From assembly GCF_015207705.1 (NCBI RefSeq), contig NZ_JADEWI010000051.1:1-45356 (forward strand): a stretch of 45,356 bases of DNA. The letters run 5' to 3'. The DNA is from Nostoc sp. LEGE 06077 (GTDB taxonomy: Bacteria; Cyanobacteriota; Cyanobacteriia; Cyanobacteriales; Nostocaceae). The notes beneath the pieces are model-generated. The model was not told the DNA's origin. It did no database searches and saw nothing but the letters and a program-made list of their open reading frames with translations. Positions 19,246 to 28,611 of this stretch are shown here, in pieces (the stretch's first letter is position 1; each line of letters starts with the position of its first letter). The position numbers and the translations under genes were made by a program.

Positions 19246-20757
19246 CTATTTCCAATCTTTACCAATGCGAATGGTAATATCAGATTCCAAATCTCCCGAT
19301 GTTGACACTTCAATTTGACCTAAGCCTAAGACTTTTTGCAAGTCAATTCCTGGCTGTCGGCTACCTCTTTGGACAATAATCTGAGTTTGGCGCTGGCTAT
19401 CAGGCCAATCTGATACTGTGTATATATTTTTAAAGCCTTTCTCTTTAAGATAGGCAATAACTTTTTCGGTTACTTGTGGTTGATTAGAAGCGTTTTGAAT
19501 AGCAATTTTGAGGTTAGAAACCGGACGTGCATCTGGTTTGAGGCCAGGCACATCTACCCCAACATAATTATTCAAGAGATTTGATTGTCCAGTCATATTC
19601 AGCCAGTAGCTATTGGGGTCTTTACTGAAACGACTGAAAGTTCCAGGTACAGTGGTCATTTGGAAATTATCCCGCTCGACATTCACGGAGAAATTCACCA
19701 AAGCCATCATTTCTTCTGTCTTTAAGTTGGTATCAAAATACTTCCGCATGATGCGGGTTAATTGAGGCAATTTAGGTACGACAGTAGGACTATTGAGGCG
19801 TTGAATCAATGCTGCCATGAGTGCTTGTTGGCGCTGTACTCTCGGTAAATCCCCTAATCCATCTTCTCGGAAGCGGGAAAACTGTTCTGCCTGTTCCCCA
19901 TTGAGAGTTTGCCAGCCACTCACTAGATTAATGTTCAATTGACTGCTACTATCATGATATTCCATTGCTTTAGGTACAAATACTTCGATCCCACCCAATT
20001 GATCAACTAATTGCCTTAAGCCACTGGTAGAAATCCGAATGTAACGGTCAATTGGCGCATTGTTTAAAGTCCGGCTGACTACCCGCGCGGCCAACACTGG
20101 CCCGCCTTGGGGATTGGCATCCGATAGCTTAGTTAAGCCTTTTTCTGGGATAGCAATCATCGTATCTCTGGGGATTGAAAGCACCCGAATAGATTTATCA
20201 CTGGGGTTGAGCCGGACTAAAAGCATGGTGTCGCTTTTCCCCGCAAAACTCTCAGGTGAGCCATCTACAGCCCCGTTAACTGGCTCAATCCCCATGATCA
20301 AAATATTCATGGGGCGTGATAGCTGGTATTGAGAGATTTTGCTCCATAATTCCCCAGGTAAAGGAACTTTTTGCTCGTCTTTACCAGCAAAACCCAGTTC
20401 CTCATCGGTTTTATCCAAATTGCTCCATAAAGGAGTCCAGAGAGCCAGAGTTGAGACTAGCAGCCCAGAGAGAATCACACCCATTACCACTGTCAGTATC
20501 CACAGTAGCCAGCGGGGCATACTTAAGCCCAATCTCTCGTACAGTTCGTTGGGAATTGCACTGACTGATTCCACGACAGTGCGAGTGGAACTGGCTGAAA
20601 CTGCTTGAGATGTAGAGTCTAAGTCTGTATCTGCTACTGTTTGCAGGGTTCCTTGAGTTTCTACCCGTTGGATTTTACCAGGCTTGCTTTCCAAATCCAA
20701 ATTCGGTATTTGCTGAGACTTAACTTGATTGTCTGATAATTGAACTTCTCTAATCAC
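19246..20757 (-). CDS. LytR-CpsA-Psr (LCP) family cell-wall glycopolymer ligase
   Basis: The start is put at GTG 20757, with GGGGAG 6 nt upstream; a TTG at 20775 would swallow that Shine-Dalgarno. After about 75 polar residues there is one membrane segment (about 85-110, WLLWILTVVMGVILSGLLVS). The LCP domain (about 155-325) is extracytoplasmic. It contains NILIMGIEP, KSDTMLLVRLNPSDKSIRVL, SIPRDTMIAIP, GGPVLAARVVSRTLN, QLGGIEVFVPKAM and the RFREDGLGDLPRVQRQQ motif with catalytic Arg/Asp residues. A LytR_C domain (about 410-503) follows. LCP enzymes move polymers from polyprenyl phosphate carriers onto the wall. Divergent from manC, which supplies GDP-mannose, so both may serve surface polysaccharide. 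Confidence 0.9.
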   Translation of the reverse strand: MIREVQLSDNQVKSQQIPNLDLESKPGKIQRVETQGTLQTVADTDLDSTSQAVSASSTRTVVESVSAIPNELYERLGLSMPRWLLWILTVVMGVILSGLLVSTLALWTPLWSNLDKTDEELGFAGKDEQKVPLPGELWSKISQYQLSRPMNILIMGIEPVNGAVDGSPESFAGKSDTMLLVRLNPSDKSIRVLSIPRDTMIAIPEKGLTKLSDANPQGGPVLAARVVSRTLNNAPIDRYIRISTSGLRQLVDQLGGIEVFVPKAMEYHDSSSQLNINLVSGWQTLNGEQAEQFSRFREDGLGDLPRVQRQQALMAALIQRLNSPTVVPKLPQLTRIMRKYFDTNLKTEEMMALVNFSVNVERDNFQMTTVPGTFSRFSKDPNSYWLNMTGQSNLLNNYVGVDVPGLKPDARPVSNLKIAIQNASNQPQVTEKVIAYLKEKGFKNIYTVSDWPDSQRQTQIIVQRGSRQPGIDLQKVLGLGQIEVSTSGDLESDITIRIGKDWK

Positions 20758-20874
20758 AATTTTCTCCCCACTCAACCACTTCCATAAAAGTTATGTTAAT
20801 GCAAGCTACAAATCTTGCCAGAGTAAAAGCTGACTGTAAACTTGTAGTGTTCTTGCGTAGGTGTGTATGACAAC

Positions 20875-21939
20875 ATGAATAGTTCCTTGTTCCCCGTCAT
20901 TCTTGCTGGTGGCAAAGGTGAGCGTTTTTGGCCTCTGAGTCGCAAAGACCGTCCTAAACAATTTTTAAGCCTAGATGGTAGTTCTAGAAGTTTACTGCAA
21001 GCAACCGCTGATCGGTTGCTCCCATTGGCAGACGGTTGGGATTCCTTATGGGTGATTACTTCCAGCCAGATAGCTGAAGGTGTCCGCCAGCAGTTACCTG
21101 AACTGCCATCGCCAAACTTACTAATTGAGGTAGAAGGAAGGGATACTGCCGCCGCTGTTGCTTGGACAAGTTTAGAAATTAAAAAGCGTTATGGAGAAGA
21201 CGCTATCATCGGCTTTTTTCCGGCTGACCATTGGATAGCTGACCAAAAGGCGTTTACAGACACATTAAAGGCTGCTACTCAATTAGCAACAAGCACCAAA
21301 GCGATTGTTACTTTAGGAATTAAGCCCACTTTTCCATCAACTGGTTACGGCTACATTGAACAAGGCGAACAGATTGGTAGCTTTAATGAGTTGCCAGCTT
21401 ATCATGTCAACCGCTTTACTGAAAAGCCCAACCGTGAATTAGCAGAAACTTTTTTATCTACGGGACGTTTTAGCTGGAATAGTGGAATGTTCGTCTTTCG
21501 GGCTGGAGTTGTTCTAGAAGAACTATACACCCATGCTCCAGAAATCATTAAACCCCTAGAACAATACGGCCCGGAAATTTACCCTGAGTTACCTAAAAAG
21601 AGTATAGATTATGCACTCATGGAAAAGACAAATCTAGCATACGTCATGCCTGTTGATTTTGGTTGGGATGATTTAGGCGATTGGAATGCGATCGAACGTT
21701 TGTTTAAAAAAGAAGAGACTCCCAATGTAGAATTAGCTACCCATATAGGTTTAGATACGCAAGGAGCAATTGTTTATGCTACTAATCCAGAGGATGTAAT
21801 TGTTACTATTGGTTTAGACGATGTGGTGATTGTGCGCGATCGCAATGTTACCCTCATCGTCAATAAAGAACGCACCCAAGAAATTAAACAGGTTCTCAAA
21901 ATCCTGGAAAATGACCCCCGCTTTACTGACCTACTGTAA
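20875..21939 (+). CDS. manC: Mannose-1-phosphate guanylyltransferase
   Basis: It makes GDP-mannose from GTP and mannose 1-phosphate for surface glycans. ATG 20875 is chosen (MNSSLFPVILAGGKGERFW), with an in-frame GTG at 20863 as alternative. The nucleotidyltransferase signature is GGKGERFWPLSRKDRPKQF. Other family motifs are FFPADHWI, GYGYIEQGE, FTEKP, WNSGMFVF, DYALMEKT and DFGWDDLGDW. It is the short, single-domain form without the fused phosphomannose isomerase. 354 aa is normal for that form. Transcribed divergently from the LCP gene. Confidence 0.93.
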   Translation: MNSSLFPVILAGGKGERFWPLSRKDRPKQFLSLDGSSRSLLQATADRLLPLADGWDSLWVITSSQIAEGVRQQLPELPSPNLLIEVEGRDTAAAVAWTSLEIKKRYGEDAIIGFFPADHWIADQKAFTDTLKAATQLATSTKAIVTLGIKPTFPSTGYGYIEQGEQIGSFNELPAYHVNRFTEKPNRELAETFLSTGRFSWNSGMFVFRAGVVLEELYTHAPEIIKPLEQYGPEIYPELPKKSIDYALMEKTNLAYVMPVDFGWDDLGDWNAIERLFKKEETPNVELATHIGLDTQGAIVYATNPEDVIVTIGLDDVVIVRDRNVTLIVNKERTQEIKQVLKILENDPRFTDLL

Positions 21940-22023
21940 TTCTCAAAGTTAAAACCCTTGACAGAGGCTTGAAAGCTAGTTTTTCTATTATAACTTGACT
22001 GTCTGTTGTTTTTACTGACAGTT

Positions 22024-22308
22024 ATGACTACCCTTAGCTTTGAGCCTCTGGCCAAGACAATGGCAATTAACTCTATCACTGCTTATCAAAAATATATTTC
22101 TCCGGTGAAAGGGTTCTCTTGTCCTCATCGTCAATTACATGGTGGAGAATCTTGTTCTACTTATATTAAAAGAATATTAAGTGAGCAAAACTTGATAGAA
22201 GTTGTAAAATCATCCCAAAAAAGATTTCAAGACTGTGCTTTTGCCAGTAAAACCTTAACTAAAAATAGTTCTGGCTGTATTGTCATTCCCTGTTGTCTAC
22301 CCCTTTAA
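22024..22308 (+). CDS. yidD: Membrane protein insertion efficiency factor YidD family
   Basis: This 94-residue protein carries the YidD signature: an N-terminal amphipathic helix (ITAYQKYISPVKGFSC) followed by PHRQLHGGESCSTYIKR and a Cys-rich end (GCIVIPCCLPL). YidD proteins sit on the inner face of the membrane near YidC. ATG 22024 is chosen over TTG 22006. The variant LHGGESCS differs from the enteric consensus but is, as I recall, frequent in cyanobacteria. It sits between manC and the ABC1 kinase gene, whose start is 31 nt after its stop. Confidence 0.85.
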   Translation: MTTLSFEPLAKTMAINSITAYQKYISPVKGFSCPHRQLHGGESCSTYIKRILSEQNLIEVVKSSQKRFQDCAFASKTLTKNSSGCIVIPCCLPL

Positions 22309-22339
22309 CTTCTCTGCGTCCTTGCAGTTGTTTACCACA

Positions 22340-23986
22340 ATGTTCCTAACCCAAACTGTTCCTCGTCAACGAGAAATTATTGAAGTAGTGCTGCGTAATG
22401 GCTGGGATTATATGCGAAGGCTACTGACTGGTGGCAAAGCTGATGAACCCCAACTACCTACCCCAGCGGTGTTAAAAAATATTTTGGTAAATTTGGGGCC
22501 TGTTTATATTAAGCTTGGTCAGTTGTTATCTACTCGTCCAGATTTACTAAGTGCCGCTTATATTGAGGAACTGTCAACACTGCAAGACGAAGTACCCCCA
22601 GTTGCTTGGCCAGAAATAGAAGTCCTCATCCGTAAACAGCTAAAAAGTCCCCTGGAAGAAGTTTTTCAAAAGGTTAACCCCGTGCCAGTGGCGGCGGGAT
22701 CAATTGCCCAAACCCATCGCGCCACACTAGCTGATGGTCGGGAAGTCGCTTTAAAAGTGCAACGTCCTGGAATTGATCTCACTATTGCCCAAGATATTGT
22801 TTTAATTCAGGGGATTGCTGATTTAGTTGCCCGGACTGACTTTGGGCAAACTTACGAAATTAAATCCATTGCTGAAGAATTTACCAAAGCCTTAGAGGCT
22901 GAGTTAGATTTTACGCGAGAAGCTGGTTTTACTGACCAATTACGGCGGAATTTAGCGAAAGGTCGTTGGTTTGACCCGCAACAAATTGTCGTAGCAGAAA
23001 TTCACTGGCAGCTTACATCTGAGAAGTTATTGGTGATGGAGTGGTTAGATGGAGTGCCTTTACTCTCAGCCCAGTTGACCAGTGAAAAAAATGGTAAAGA
23101 TATTGCTACCCAACGTAAAGATTTAACGACTTTGTTATTTCGGGCATTTTTTCAACAGTTGTATGTGGATGGTTTTTTTCATGCTGATCCCCATCCGGGA
23201 AATTTATTTTATCTGCATGATGGTCGGGTAGCAATTTTAGATTGTGGGATGGTGGGCAGACTTGATCCCCGCACCCAGCAGATTTTAACAGAAATGTTGT
23301 TGGCGATCGTAGATTTAGATGCGGGAAGATGCGCTCAGTTAACGTTGCAACTATCAGATTCGGCACAGCCGGTCATTGTGGCACGGTTAGAAAATGATTA
23401 CGATCGCATGTTACGCAAATATCATAATGTCAGCTTGACAGAGATGAACTTCAGTCAAGTAATTTATGAAATTTTACAAGTCGCCCGTAACAATAAAATT
23501 AGATTGCCGAGCAATATGGGCTTGTACGCCAAAACCCTCGCTAACTTAGAGGGTGTAGCCCGTGCTTTTAATCCAGAGATTAATCTGTTTGATGAAGTTA
23601 AGCCGTTAATGACAGATTTGTTTCGCCGACAATTAGTCGGTGAAAATCCAGTGCGATCGCTGCTTCGCACAGCCCTCGACCTCAAAAGTTTATCATTACA
23701 ATCACCCCGACAAATTGAACTGTTACTAGACCGTGTAACATCAGAAACATTACGCTGGAATTTTTCCTTGCATGGCTTAGACGGTGTACGCCGCACAATG
23801 GATGATGCAGCCAATCGCCTCTCTTTTAGTATCCTAGTAGGTTCAATGATTATGGGGGCAGCAATTATTTCCACCAAAGCACAGACAACGCAACTATCTG
23901 TTTTAAGCAGTGTGTTATTTGCTGTCGCCAGTTTATTAGGTTTGTGGCTAATTATCAGTATTTTGCGATCAGGGCGTTTGCGTTAG
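22340..23986 (+). CDS. ABC1/UbiB/AarF family atypical kinase
   Basis: The start is set at ATG 22340 (MFLTQTVPRQREIIEVVLRNG); a longer frame from 22280 would overlap yidD. The protein has the KxGQ motif (YIKLGQLLSTRPDLL), the Ala-rich loop AAGSIAQTH in place of a P-loop, the Lys in VALKVQRPG, and ExD-type ELDFTREA. It also has the catalytic-type HADPHPGN and the metal-binding VAILDCGMVGRLD. The C-terminus ends in two likely membrane segments (about 495-545). UbiB-type proteins act in prenylquinone metabolism; cyanobacterial members are linked to plastoquinone/tocopherol homeostasis by analogy with plastid ABC1K proteins. 548 aa. Confidence 0.92.
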   Translation: MFLTQTVPRQREIIEVVLRNGWDYMRRLLTGGKADEPQLPTPAVLKNILVNLGPVYIKLGQLLSTRPDLLSAAYIEELSTLQDEVPPVAWPEIEVLIRKQLKSPLEEVFQKVNPVPVAAGSIAQTHRATLADGREVALKVQRPGIDLTIAQDIVLIQGIADLVARTDFGQTYEIKSIAEEFTKALEAELDFTREAGFTDQLRRNLAKGRWFDPQQIVVAEIHWQLTSEKLLVMEWLDGVPLLSAQLTSEKNGKDIATQRKDLTTLLFRAFFQQLYVDGFFHADPHPGNLFYLHDGRVAILDCGMVGRLDPRTQQILTEMLLAIVDLDAGRCAQLTLQLSDSAQPVIVARLENDYDRMLRKYHNVSLTEMNFSQVIYEILQVARNNKIRLPSNMGLYAKTLANLEGVARAFNPEINLFDEVKPLMTDLFRRQLVGENPVRSLLRTALDLKSLSLQSPRQIELLLDRVTSETLRWNFSLHGLDGVRRTMDDAANRLSFSILVGSMIMGAAIISTKAQTTQLSVLSSVLFAVASLLGLWLIISILRSGRLR

Positions 23987-24170
23987 AGTTGATAGCTTTA
24001 CCACTCTCAATCATAATACTGATAACTGAGGATACATATTTGATAATTTAAAACCGCAGGAGACGTGCAGCAGCTTCCCATCGGGTTGCACGCAGATGCA
24101 CGCTGATAATTGATGCAAATTATTTATCTAGATATACATCACGTCCGTTGAAGGTTTTAAGATAAATTTT

Positions 24171-25151
24171 ATGCCGAGTATTTTTGTCGACAATCTCAGT
24201 AAATCTTATACGGTGGCGATTAAAGAACCAGGTATTGCTGGGACAATTACCCACTTCTTCCGCCGCACCTACCGTTCAATTCAAGCTGTAGAAAATGTTT
24301 CGTTTGAAATTGCTCCTGGCGAGATAGTGGGATTTTTGGGGCCAAATGGTGCTGGAAAAACTACCACACTCAAAATGCTTACTGGTCTAATTCATCCTAG
24401 CAGTGGCTCAGTTAGGGTAGCTGGACACGTCCCATTTCTGCGCCAAGAAGCATTTTTACAAAAAATTACCTTGGTGATGGGACAAAAACAGCAATTGATC
24501 TGGGACTTACCTGCGATCGATTCGTTAAAAATTAATGCTGCTGTTTATAACATCTCTGATAACGAATTTCACGCACGGCTCAGAGAATTAACAGAGATGT
24601 TAAACCTCCAAGGAAAGCTTACTCAACCAGTACGCAAGCTATCTTTAGGTGAACGGATGAAAGCTGAACTGTTAGCAGCACTTTTACACCGACCGCAAGT
24701 ATTGTTTCTTGATGAACCAACATTGGGACTGGATGTTAATGCTCAGGTAGCAGTGCGTGATTTTCTGCGTGACTACAATCAGCGTTATCAAGCGACAGTA
24801 TTATTAACTAGCCACTACATGGCTGATATTACAGCTTTGTGCCAGAGGGTGTTATTAATTCACCAAGGAAAGCTGATGTATGACGGTAGTTTAGATGGGC
24901 TATTAGAACGCTTCGCACCATACCGAGAAGTTCATGTAGAGTTAGCCCAACCCTTATCTAGAGAAAAACTCAAATCTTATGGGGATGTGCAACTTTTAGA
25001 CGGGCGAGCAGTATGTTTTATGGTACAGCAAGAAGCTCTCACCCTTACAGTGTCTAAGATTTTGGCAGATTTAGAAGTCATCGATTTAAAAGTAACCGAA
25101 CCGCCAATAGAAGAAGTAATCGGCAAAGTATTTCAGGCGGGATTTGTTTAG
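24171..25151 (+). CDS. ABC transporter ATP-binding protein
   Basis: The 326-residue ATPase has Walker A GPNGAGKTT, a Q-loop (VMGQKQQ), the signature LSLGERMKAELLAALLH and Walker B VLFLDEPTLGLD, with the switch His in TSHYMAD. The signature reads LSLGE instead of LSGGQ, as in the subgroup (COG4586) that partners with DUF990-type ABC-2 permeases. A C-terminal extension (about 240-326) is usual for that group. It pairs with the permease 63 nt downstream. Substrate unknown; export is likely. Confidence 0.92.
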   Translation: MPSIFVDNLSKSYTVAIKEPGIAGTITHFFRRTYRSIQAVENVSFEIAPGEIVGFLGPNGAGKTTTLKMLTGLIHPSSGSVRVAGHVPFLRQEAFLQKITLVMGQKQQLIWDLPAIDSLKINAAVYNISDNEFHARLRELTEMLNLQGKLTQPVRKLSLGERMKAELLAALLHRPQVLFLDEPTLGLDVNAQVAVRDFLRDYNQRYQATVLLTSHYMADITALCQRVLLIHQGKLMYDGSLDGLLERFAPYREVHVELAQPLSREKLKSYGDVQLLDGRAVCFMVQQEALTLTVSKILADLEVIDLKVTEPPIEEVIGKVFQAGFV

Positions 25152-25179
25152 AAAGTGCTGAGTCAATAGTCTATTTACT

Positions 25180-25214
25180 ATTGAATATTGACCTTGACCC
25201 TTGACCATTAACCA
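25180..25214. repeat. Degenerate heptamer repeat between ABC genes
   Basis: The stretch ttgaatattgaccttgac followed by ccttgaccattaacc has repeated TTGACC-type units in 7-nt steps. It occupies most of the gap before the permease start. Confidence 0.55.
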
Positions 25215-26003
25215 ATGAAAAAAACTATTAGAAAAGCGTTAACGTTACTGGCTGTACATAACACCTACATGATGGAGTTTCGTGCAGAACTAATTTTATG
25301 GGTTTTGTCTGGATCTTTACCAATAATCCTGATGGGTGTTTGGATGCAAGCAGCCCAAGGAGGTAAATTTGGTTTGTCATCAGTGGATTTTTCCCGTTAC
25401 TTTCTCACAGTATTTGTTGTTAGGCAGATGACGGTTGCTTGGGTAATTTGGGAATTTGAAAAGGAAGTTGTCGAAGGTAAGCTGTCACCTAGGTTATTAC
25501 AACCAATAGATCCTGCTTGGCATCATGTTGCATCTCATCTGGCTGAAAGAGTGACTCGGATACCATTTACGATATTGTTAGCAGCCTTATTTTTTGTACT
25601 TTATCCCCAGGCTTTTTGGCTGCCGAATTTAGGTCAAGTGCTTTTATTTACGTTAGCAGTAGTGTTAGCGTTTATTTTGCGATTTGTAATTCAGTATACC
25701 TTTGCGGTATTAGCTTTTTGGACAGAACGAGCTAGTGCTTTAGAAAATTTCTGGTTCTTGTTTTTTTTATTTTTATCGGGAATGATTGCGCCTTTAAATG
25801 TGTTTCCTGAATATGTACGAAATATTGTTTTATTTACACCCTTTCCCTATTTAATTGATTTCCCCGCCAGTATTTTGGTTGGGCTACCTGTAGATATAGG
25901 GCGGGGTTTTTTATGTATGATTGGTTGGATAATGGTGTTTTTAGGCGCAAATCGTTTGTTGTGGCGGGCGGGATTGAAGCGATATTCTGGGATGGGGGCG
26001 TGA
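25215..26003 (+). CDS. ABC-2 type permease (COG4587-like)
   Basis: The 262-residue protein has six likely membrane segments and the family stretches EFRAELILWVLSGSLPII, VAWVIWEFEKEVVEGKLS, PRLLQPIDP and FLFLSGMIAPLNVFPEYVR. It is the membrane partner of the ATPase just upstream. Such systems usually have two different permeases (COG4587 and COG3694 types); only the first is here, so the second would have to be elsewhere in the genome, or this protein acts as a homodimer. Followed by a converging rsgA without a clear terminator. Confidence 0.88.
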   Translation: MKKTIRKALTLLAVHNTYMMEFRAELILWVLSGSLPIILMGVWMQAAQGGKFGLSSVDFSRYFLTVFVVRQMTVAWVIWEFEKEVVEGKLSPRLLQPIDPAWHHVASHLAERVTRIPFTILLAALFFVLYPQAFWLPNLGQVLLFTLAVVLAFILRFVIQYTFAVLAFWTERASALENFWFLFFLFLSGMIAPLNVFPEYVRNIVLFTPFPYLIDFPASILVGLPVDIGRGFLCMIGWIMVFLGANRLLWRAGLKRYSGMGA

Positions 26004-26147
26004 GCTAATATAGCAGAAGGCAGAAGAGAAAGTCTTACTATTCCTGGCATTCAAACTTTTAAATAGTCCTAATATATCTGACTACCGCTATATCTTTTTA
26101 TTTCACGCAGAGACACGGAGGAATTGAGAGTTTTACAATCAATAAGT

Positions 26148-27227
26148 TTATTCTTCGCTATCTTGATATAAATCCTGTAATGCTTGCAGTTGAGTTTTCC
26201 GAGAGACTCGACGGTATTTTTTACTTTCCAGCTTGGGTTCGTATTTACTCTCTCCTTTGCCTTTATTTTTTAACTTTAAGGTGGATTCAGGATCAGCTTG
26301 CTGGTTTAAGTGGGTTTGCCGAGCGATCGCTTCATCCAAAAACTCTAGATAATGTTCATAGCGTTCCCAATCTCCCCGCACAGCGCAATCAGGTTCGTCT
26401 CGATGCAAACAATCGCTAAATCGACAGTGATTAATTTCTATAAGCTTTCTTGCTTCAGGAAAATAATAGACTAATTCTTCTGGTTGGTAATCCAAGTCTG
26501 GTTGGTTAAAACCAGGGGTATCAGCTAATAAACCACCATCAGGTAATTCAAATAATTCTACATGGCGAGTTGTATGGCGACCGCGTGCCAGTTTACCCGA
26601 AATTTTCCCGACTCGTAGGTTAATATCAGGGATGAGGGCATTAATTAAGCTGGATTTACCCACCCCAGAAGGCCCAGCAATCACAGTAGTTTTATCAATA
26701 AGATAAGTTAATATTTGGTCAATATTGATACTACTTTGCACACTAATGAATAACGGTTGATAACCCCAACCTAAAAGGCGATCGCTAATTTCTTGTTGTT
26801 CTTGGGGTGAGATTAAATCGCTTTTATTTAAACAAAGTACGACATCCCAGCCAGTAGACTCAGCCTTCACCAAAAATCGACTCAACTGGTAAGGTTCTAA
26901 AGGCGGATCAGCAACCGCAAATACCAGCATAATCTGGTTGAGATTGGCGATCGCTGGGCGATCTAATTGTCCTGTGCGGGGTAAAACTTCAGCGATCGCC
27001 CCGCGTCCCCCAGCCCAATCGGGTTCTTCCACCACGACGCGATCGCCTACCATCACCTGCTGTCCAATTTTTTTCAATCGCGTTCTGCGCGTACACAACA
27101 GGAGAGAGAGATGACCCATCTTTTTCTCCTGCTCCTGTTGATCTAGCTGTACCCGATAAAAATTTGCTTGTACGGCCAAGACTGTACCGAGTAACTGTCC
27201 AGTAGTTGTAACAGTTTCCCCTATCAT
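26148..27227 (-). CDS. rsgA: Small ribosomal subunit biogenesis GTPase RsgA
   Basis: This 359-residue circularly permuted GTPase acts in late 30S maturation. An N-terminal OB-fold (about 10-75) precedes the G domain in permuted order: G4 CLNKSDL, then G1 GPSGVGKSSL, then G3 DTPGFNQPDL. The zinc motif CRFSDCLHRDEPDC follows, with His and Cys ligands. The C-terminal tail (about 320-359) is Lys/Glu-rich. Its ATG overlaps the stop of the TusA-like gene by 4 bases (ATGA), so it is translationally coupled as the last gene of the dnaJ operon. Confidence 0.95.
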   Translation of the reverse strand: MIGETVTTTGQLLGTVLAVQANFYRVQLDQQEQEKKMGHLSLLLCTRRTRLKKIGQQVMVGDRVVVEEPDWAGGRGAIAEVLPRTGQLDRPAIANLNQIMLVFAVADPPLEPYQLSRFLVKAESTGWDVVLCLNKSDLISPQEQQEISDRLLGWGYQPLFISVQSSINIDQILTYLIDKTTVIAGPSGVGKSSLINALIPDINLRVGKISGKLARGRHTTRHVELFELPDGGLLADTPGFNQPDLDYQPEELVYYFPEARKLIEINHCRFSDCLHRDEPDCAVRGDWERYEHYLEFLDEAIARQTHLNQQADPESTLKLKNKGKGESKYEPKLESKKYRRVSRKTQLQALQDLYQDSEE

Positions 27228-27481
27228 TGGTTAGCGATCGGACAGCGAACTAACAAAGAAAAATAACCAGTACAGTCTGTAATATTCTCTACCTGATAGC
27301 CTGCCATAGTTAAGCTATCAGGTACTTGCTCAATTGGTTCTCCTGGGTCGAGCCATACTTCCAGCAAATTTCCGGGCGACATTTTTTCTAAGTGGAGTTT
27401 TGTTCGCACAAAGTTAATCGGACAAGGAGTACCGCGCAAGTCGAGTTGAGCATCAGGAGTAGATATAGAAGATAGACTCAT
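27224..27481 (-). CDS. TusA-family sulfurtransferase-like protein
   Basis: The 85-residue protein has the TusA/SirA fold pattern with the active-site region DLRGTPCPINFVRTKL, where the Cys of CP would carry persulfide sulfur. The later strand LLEVWLDPGEPIEQVPDSL and the helix AGYQVENI also fit. The classic CPxP is here CPIN. It overlaps dnaJ by 1 base (TAATG) and rsgA by 4 bases, so the three are one operon. Sulfur acceptor unknown; a role in tRNA thiolation or cofactor sulfur transfer is inferred only from the family. Confidence 0.85.
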   Translation of the reverse strand: MSLSSISTPDAQLDLRGTPCPINFVRTKLHLEKMSPGNLLEVWLDPGEPIEQVPDSLTMAGYQVENITDCTGYFSLLVRCPIANQ

Positions 27482-28611
27482 TATTTAAACAAATTTCCCA
27501 AAAATCCTTCTAAACCACCTTTACCAGTGCGATCGCCTTTAATTTTAGCCAGTTTCTCTAGCAATTCTCTCTCCTCTGGGATGATCTTTGTGGGGATATC
27601 AATTAACACTGTTAGGAGATGATCTCCCCGACTTACCGGATTACCTAAGCGAGGTACACCACGATTTTCTAGCTTCATGACTGTATTTGGCTGCGTTCCT
27701 GGCGGAATGATTAATTCCACTGGCCCATCGACTGTATTCACTTCTAGTCGACAACCTAAAATCGCCTGTAAGTAGCTAACTTTGATTTCCGAAAGCACAT
27801 TAATTCCATCTCTTTGGAATTCTTCATCTTCGTTAACAAACAGGTAAACGTACAAATCTCCGGGCGGGCCACCACGTTGACCTGCATCCCCTTCTTGTCC
27901 TATACGTAAGCGTGTACCGTTATCTACCCCAGCCGGAATCGTAATTTTGAGTTTCTTGGTGATTTGATTTGTACCTCTACCATCGCAAGAATCACACTTA
28001 TCTTCAATTACCGAACCAGTACCGTTACAAGTTGGACAAGTCGAAACTTGCGTAAAACTGCCAAAAGGCGTTCTCGTTACCCGTCGTACTTGACCAGAAC
28101 CGCTACAAGTTGAACAAGTGCGTGGGCGAGTTCCTGGTTTTGCACCTGAACCACTACAAGCTTCACAAGTTTCTAGGTGAGAAATGCGAATTTCTTTTTC
28201 ACCACCAAATACTGCTTCTCGAAAGTCTAACTTCAGGTCTAGCCGTAGATCATCACCCCTTACTGGGCCACTGCGCCGTCTTTGCGCTGTCTGTCCACCC
28301 ACACCACCACCCGCGAAGCCACTGAAAATGCTTTCAAAGATATCGGCAAAACCACCCATATCGCCCATATCTTGGAAACCAACACCAGCACCGGAAACAC
28401 CTTCTGGGCCAAAGCGATCGTAACGCGCACGGGTTTCTGGTTCTGAGAGTATCTCATAAGCGCGGTTAATTTCTTTAAACCGTTCTTCCGCACCTGCTTC
28501 TTTGTTCACATCTGGGTGATACTTGCGGGCTAAACGGCGGTAAGCTTGTTTGATTTCTTCTTTGTCGGCGTCACGAGAGACACCCAGAATTTCGTAATAG
28601 TCGCGGGCCAT
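27481..28611 (-). CDS. dnaJ: Chaperone DnaJ (Hsp40, type I)
   Basis: The 376-residue type I J-protein stimulates DnaK ATPase and delivers substrates. The J domain (1-70) has the HPD motif at residues 33-35 (YHPDVN). A Gly/Phe-rich region follows (about 75-105). The zinc domain has four CxxCxGxG repeats: [24 protein letters not shown] and CDSCDGRG. The C-terminal substrate-binding domains are present through GNLFK. Full length. First gene of the overlapping dnaJ, TusA-like, rsgA operon; dnaK is 464 bp upstream on the same strand. Confidence 0.97.
   Translation of the reverse strand: MARDYYEILGVSRDADKEEIKQAYRRLARKYHPDVNKEAGAEERFKEINRAYEILSEPETRARYDRFGPEGVSGAGVGFQDMGDMGGFADIFESIFSGFAGGGVGGQTAQRRRSGPVRGDDLRLDLKLDFREAVFGGEKEIRISHLETCEACSGSGAKPGTRPRTCSTCSGSGQVRRVTRTPFGSFTQVSTCPTCNGTGSVIEDKCDSCDGRGTNQITKKLKITIPAGVDNGTRLRIGQEGDAGQRGGPPGDLYVYLFVNEDEEFQRDGINVLSEIKVSYLQAILGCRLEVNTVDGPVELIIPPGTQPNTVMKLENRGVPRLGNPVSRGDHLLTVLIDIPTKIIPEERELLEKLAKIKGDRTGKGGLEGFLGNLFK

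Noticed and set aside
23106-23877. Minus-strand ORFs across the ABC1 kinase gene
   Set aside because: Antisense shadows of a well-conserved gene, with no start signals or motifs.
26004-26147. Terminator between the ABC permease and rsgA
   Set aside because: No stem longer than a few base pairs with a T-run was found in this convergent gap.
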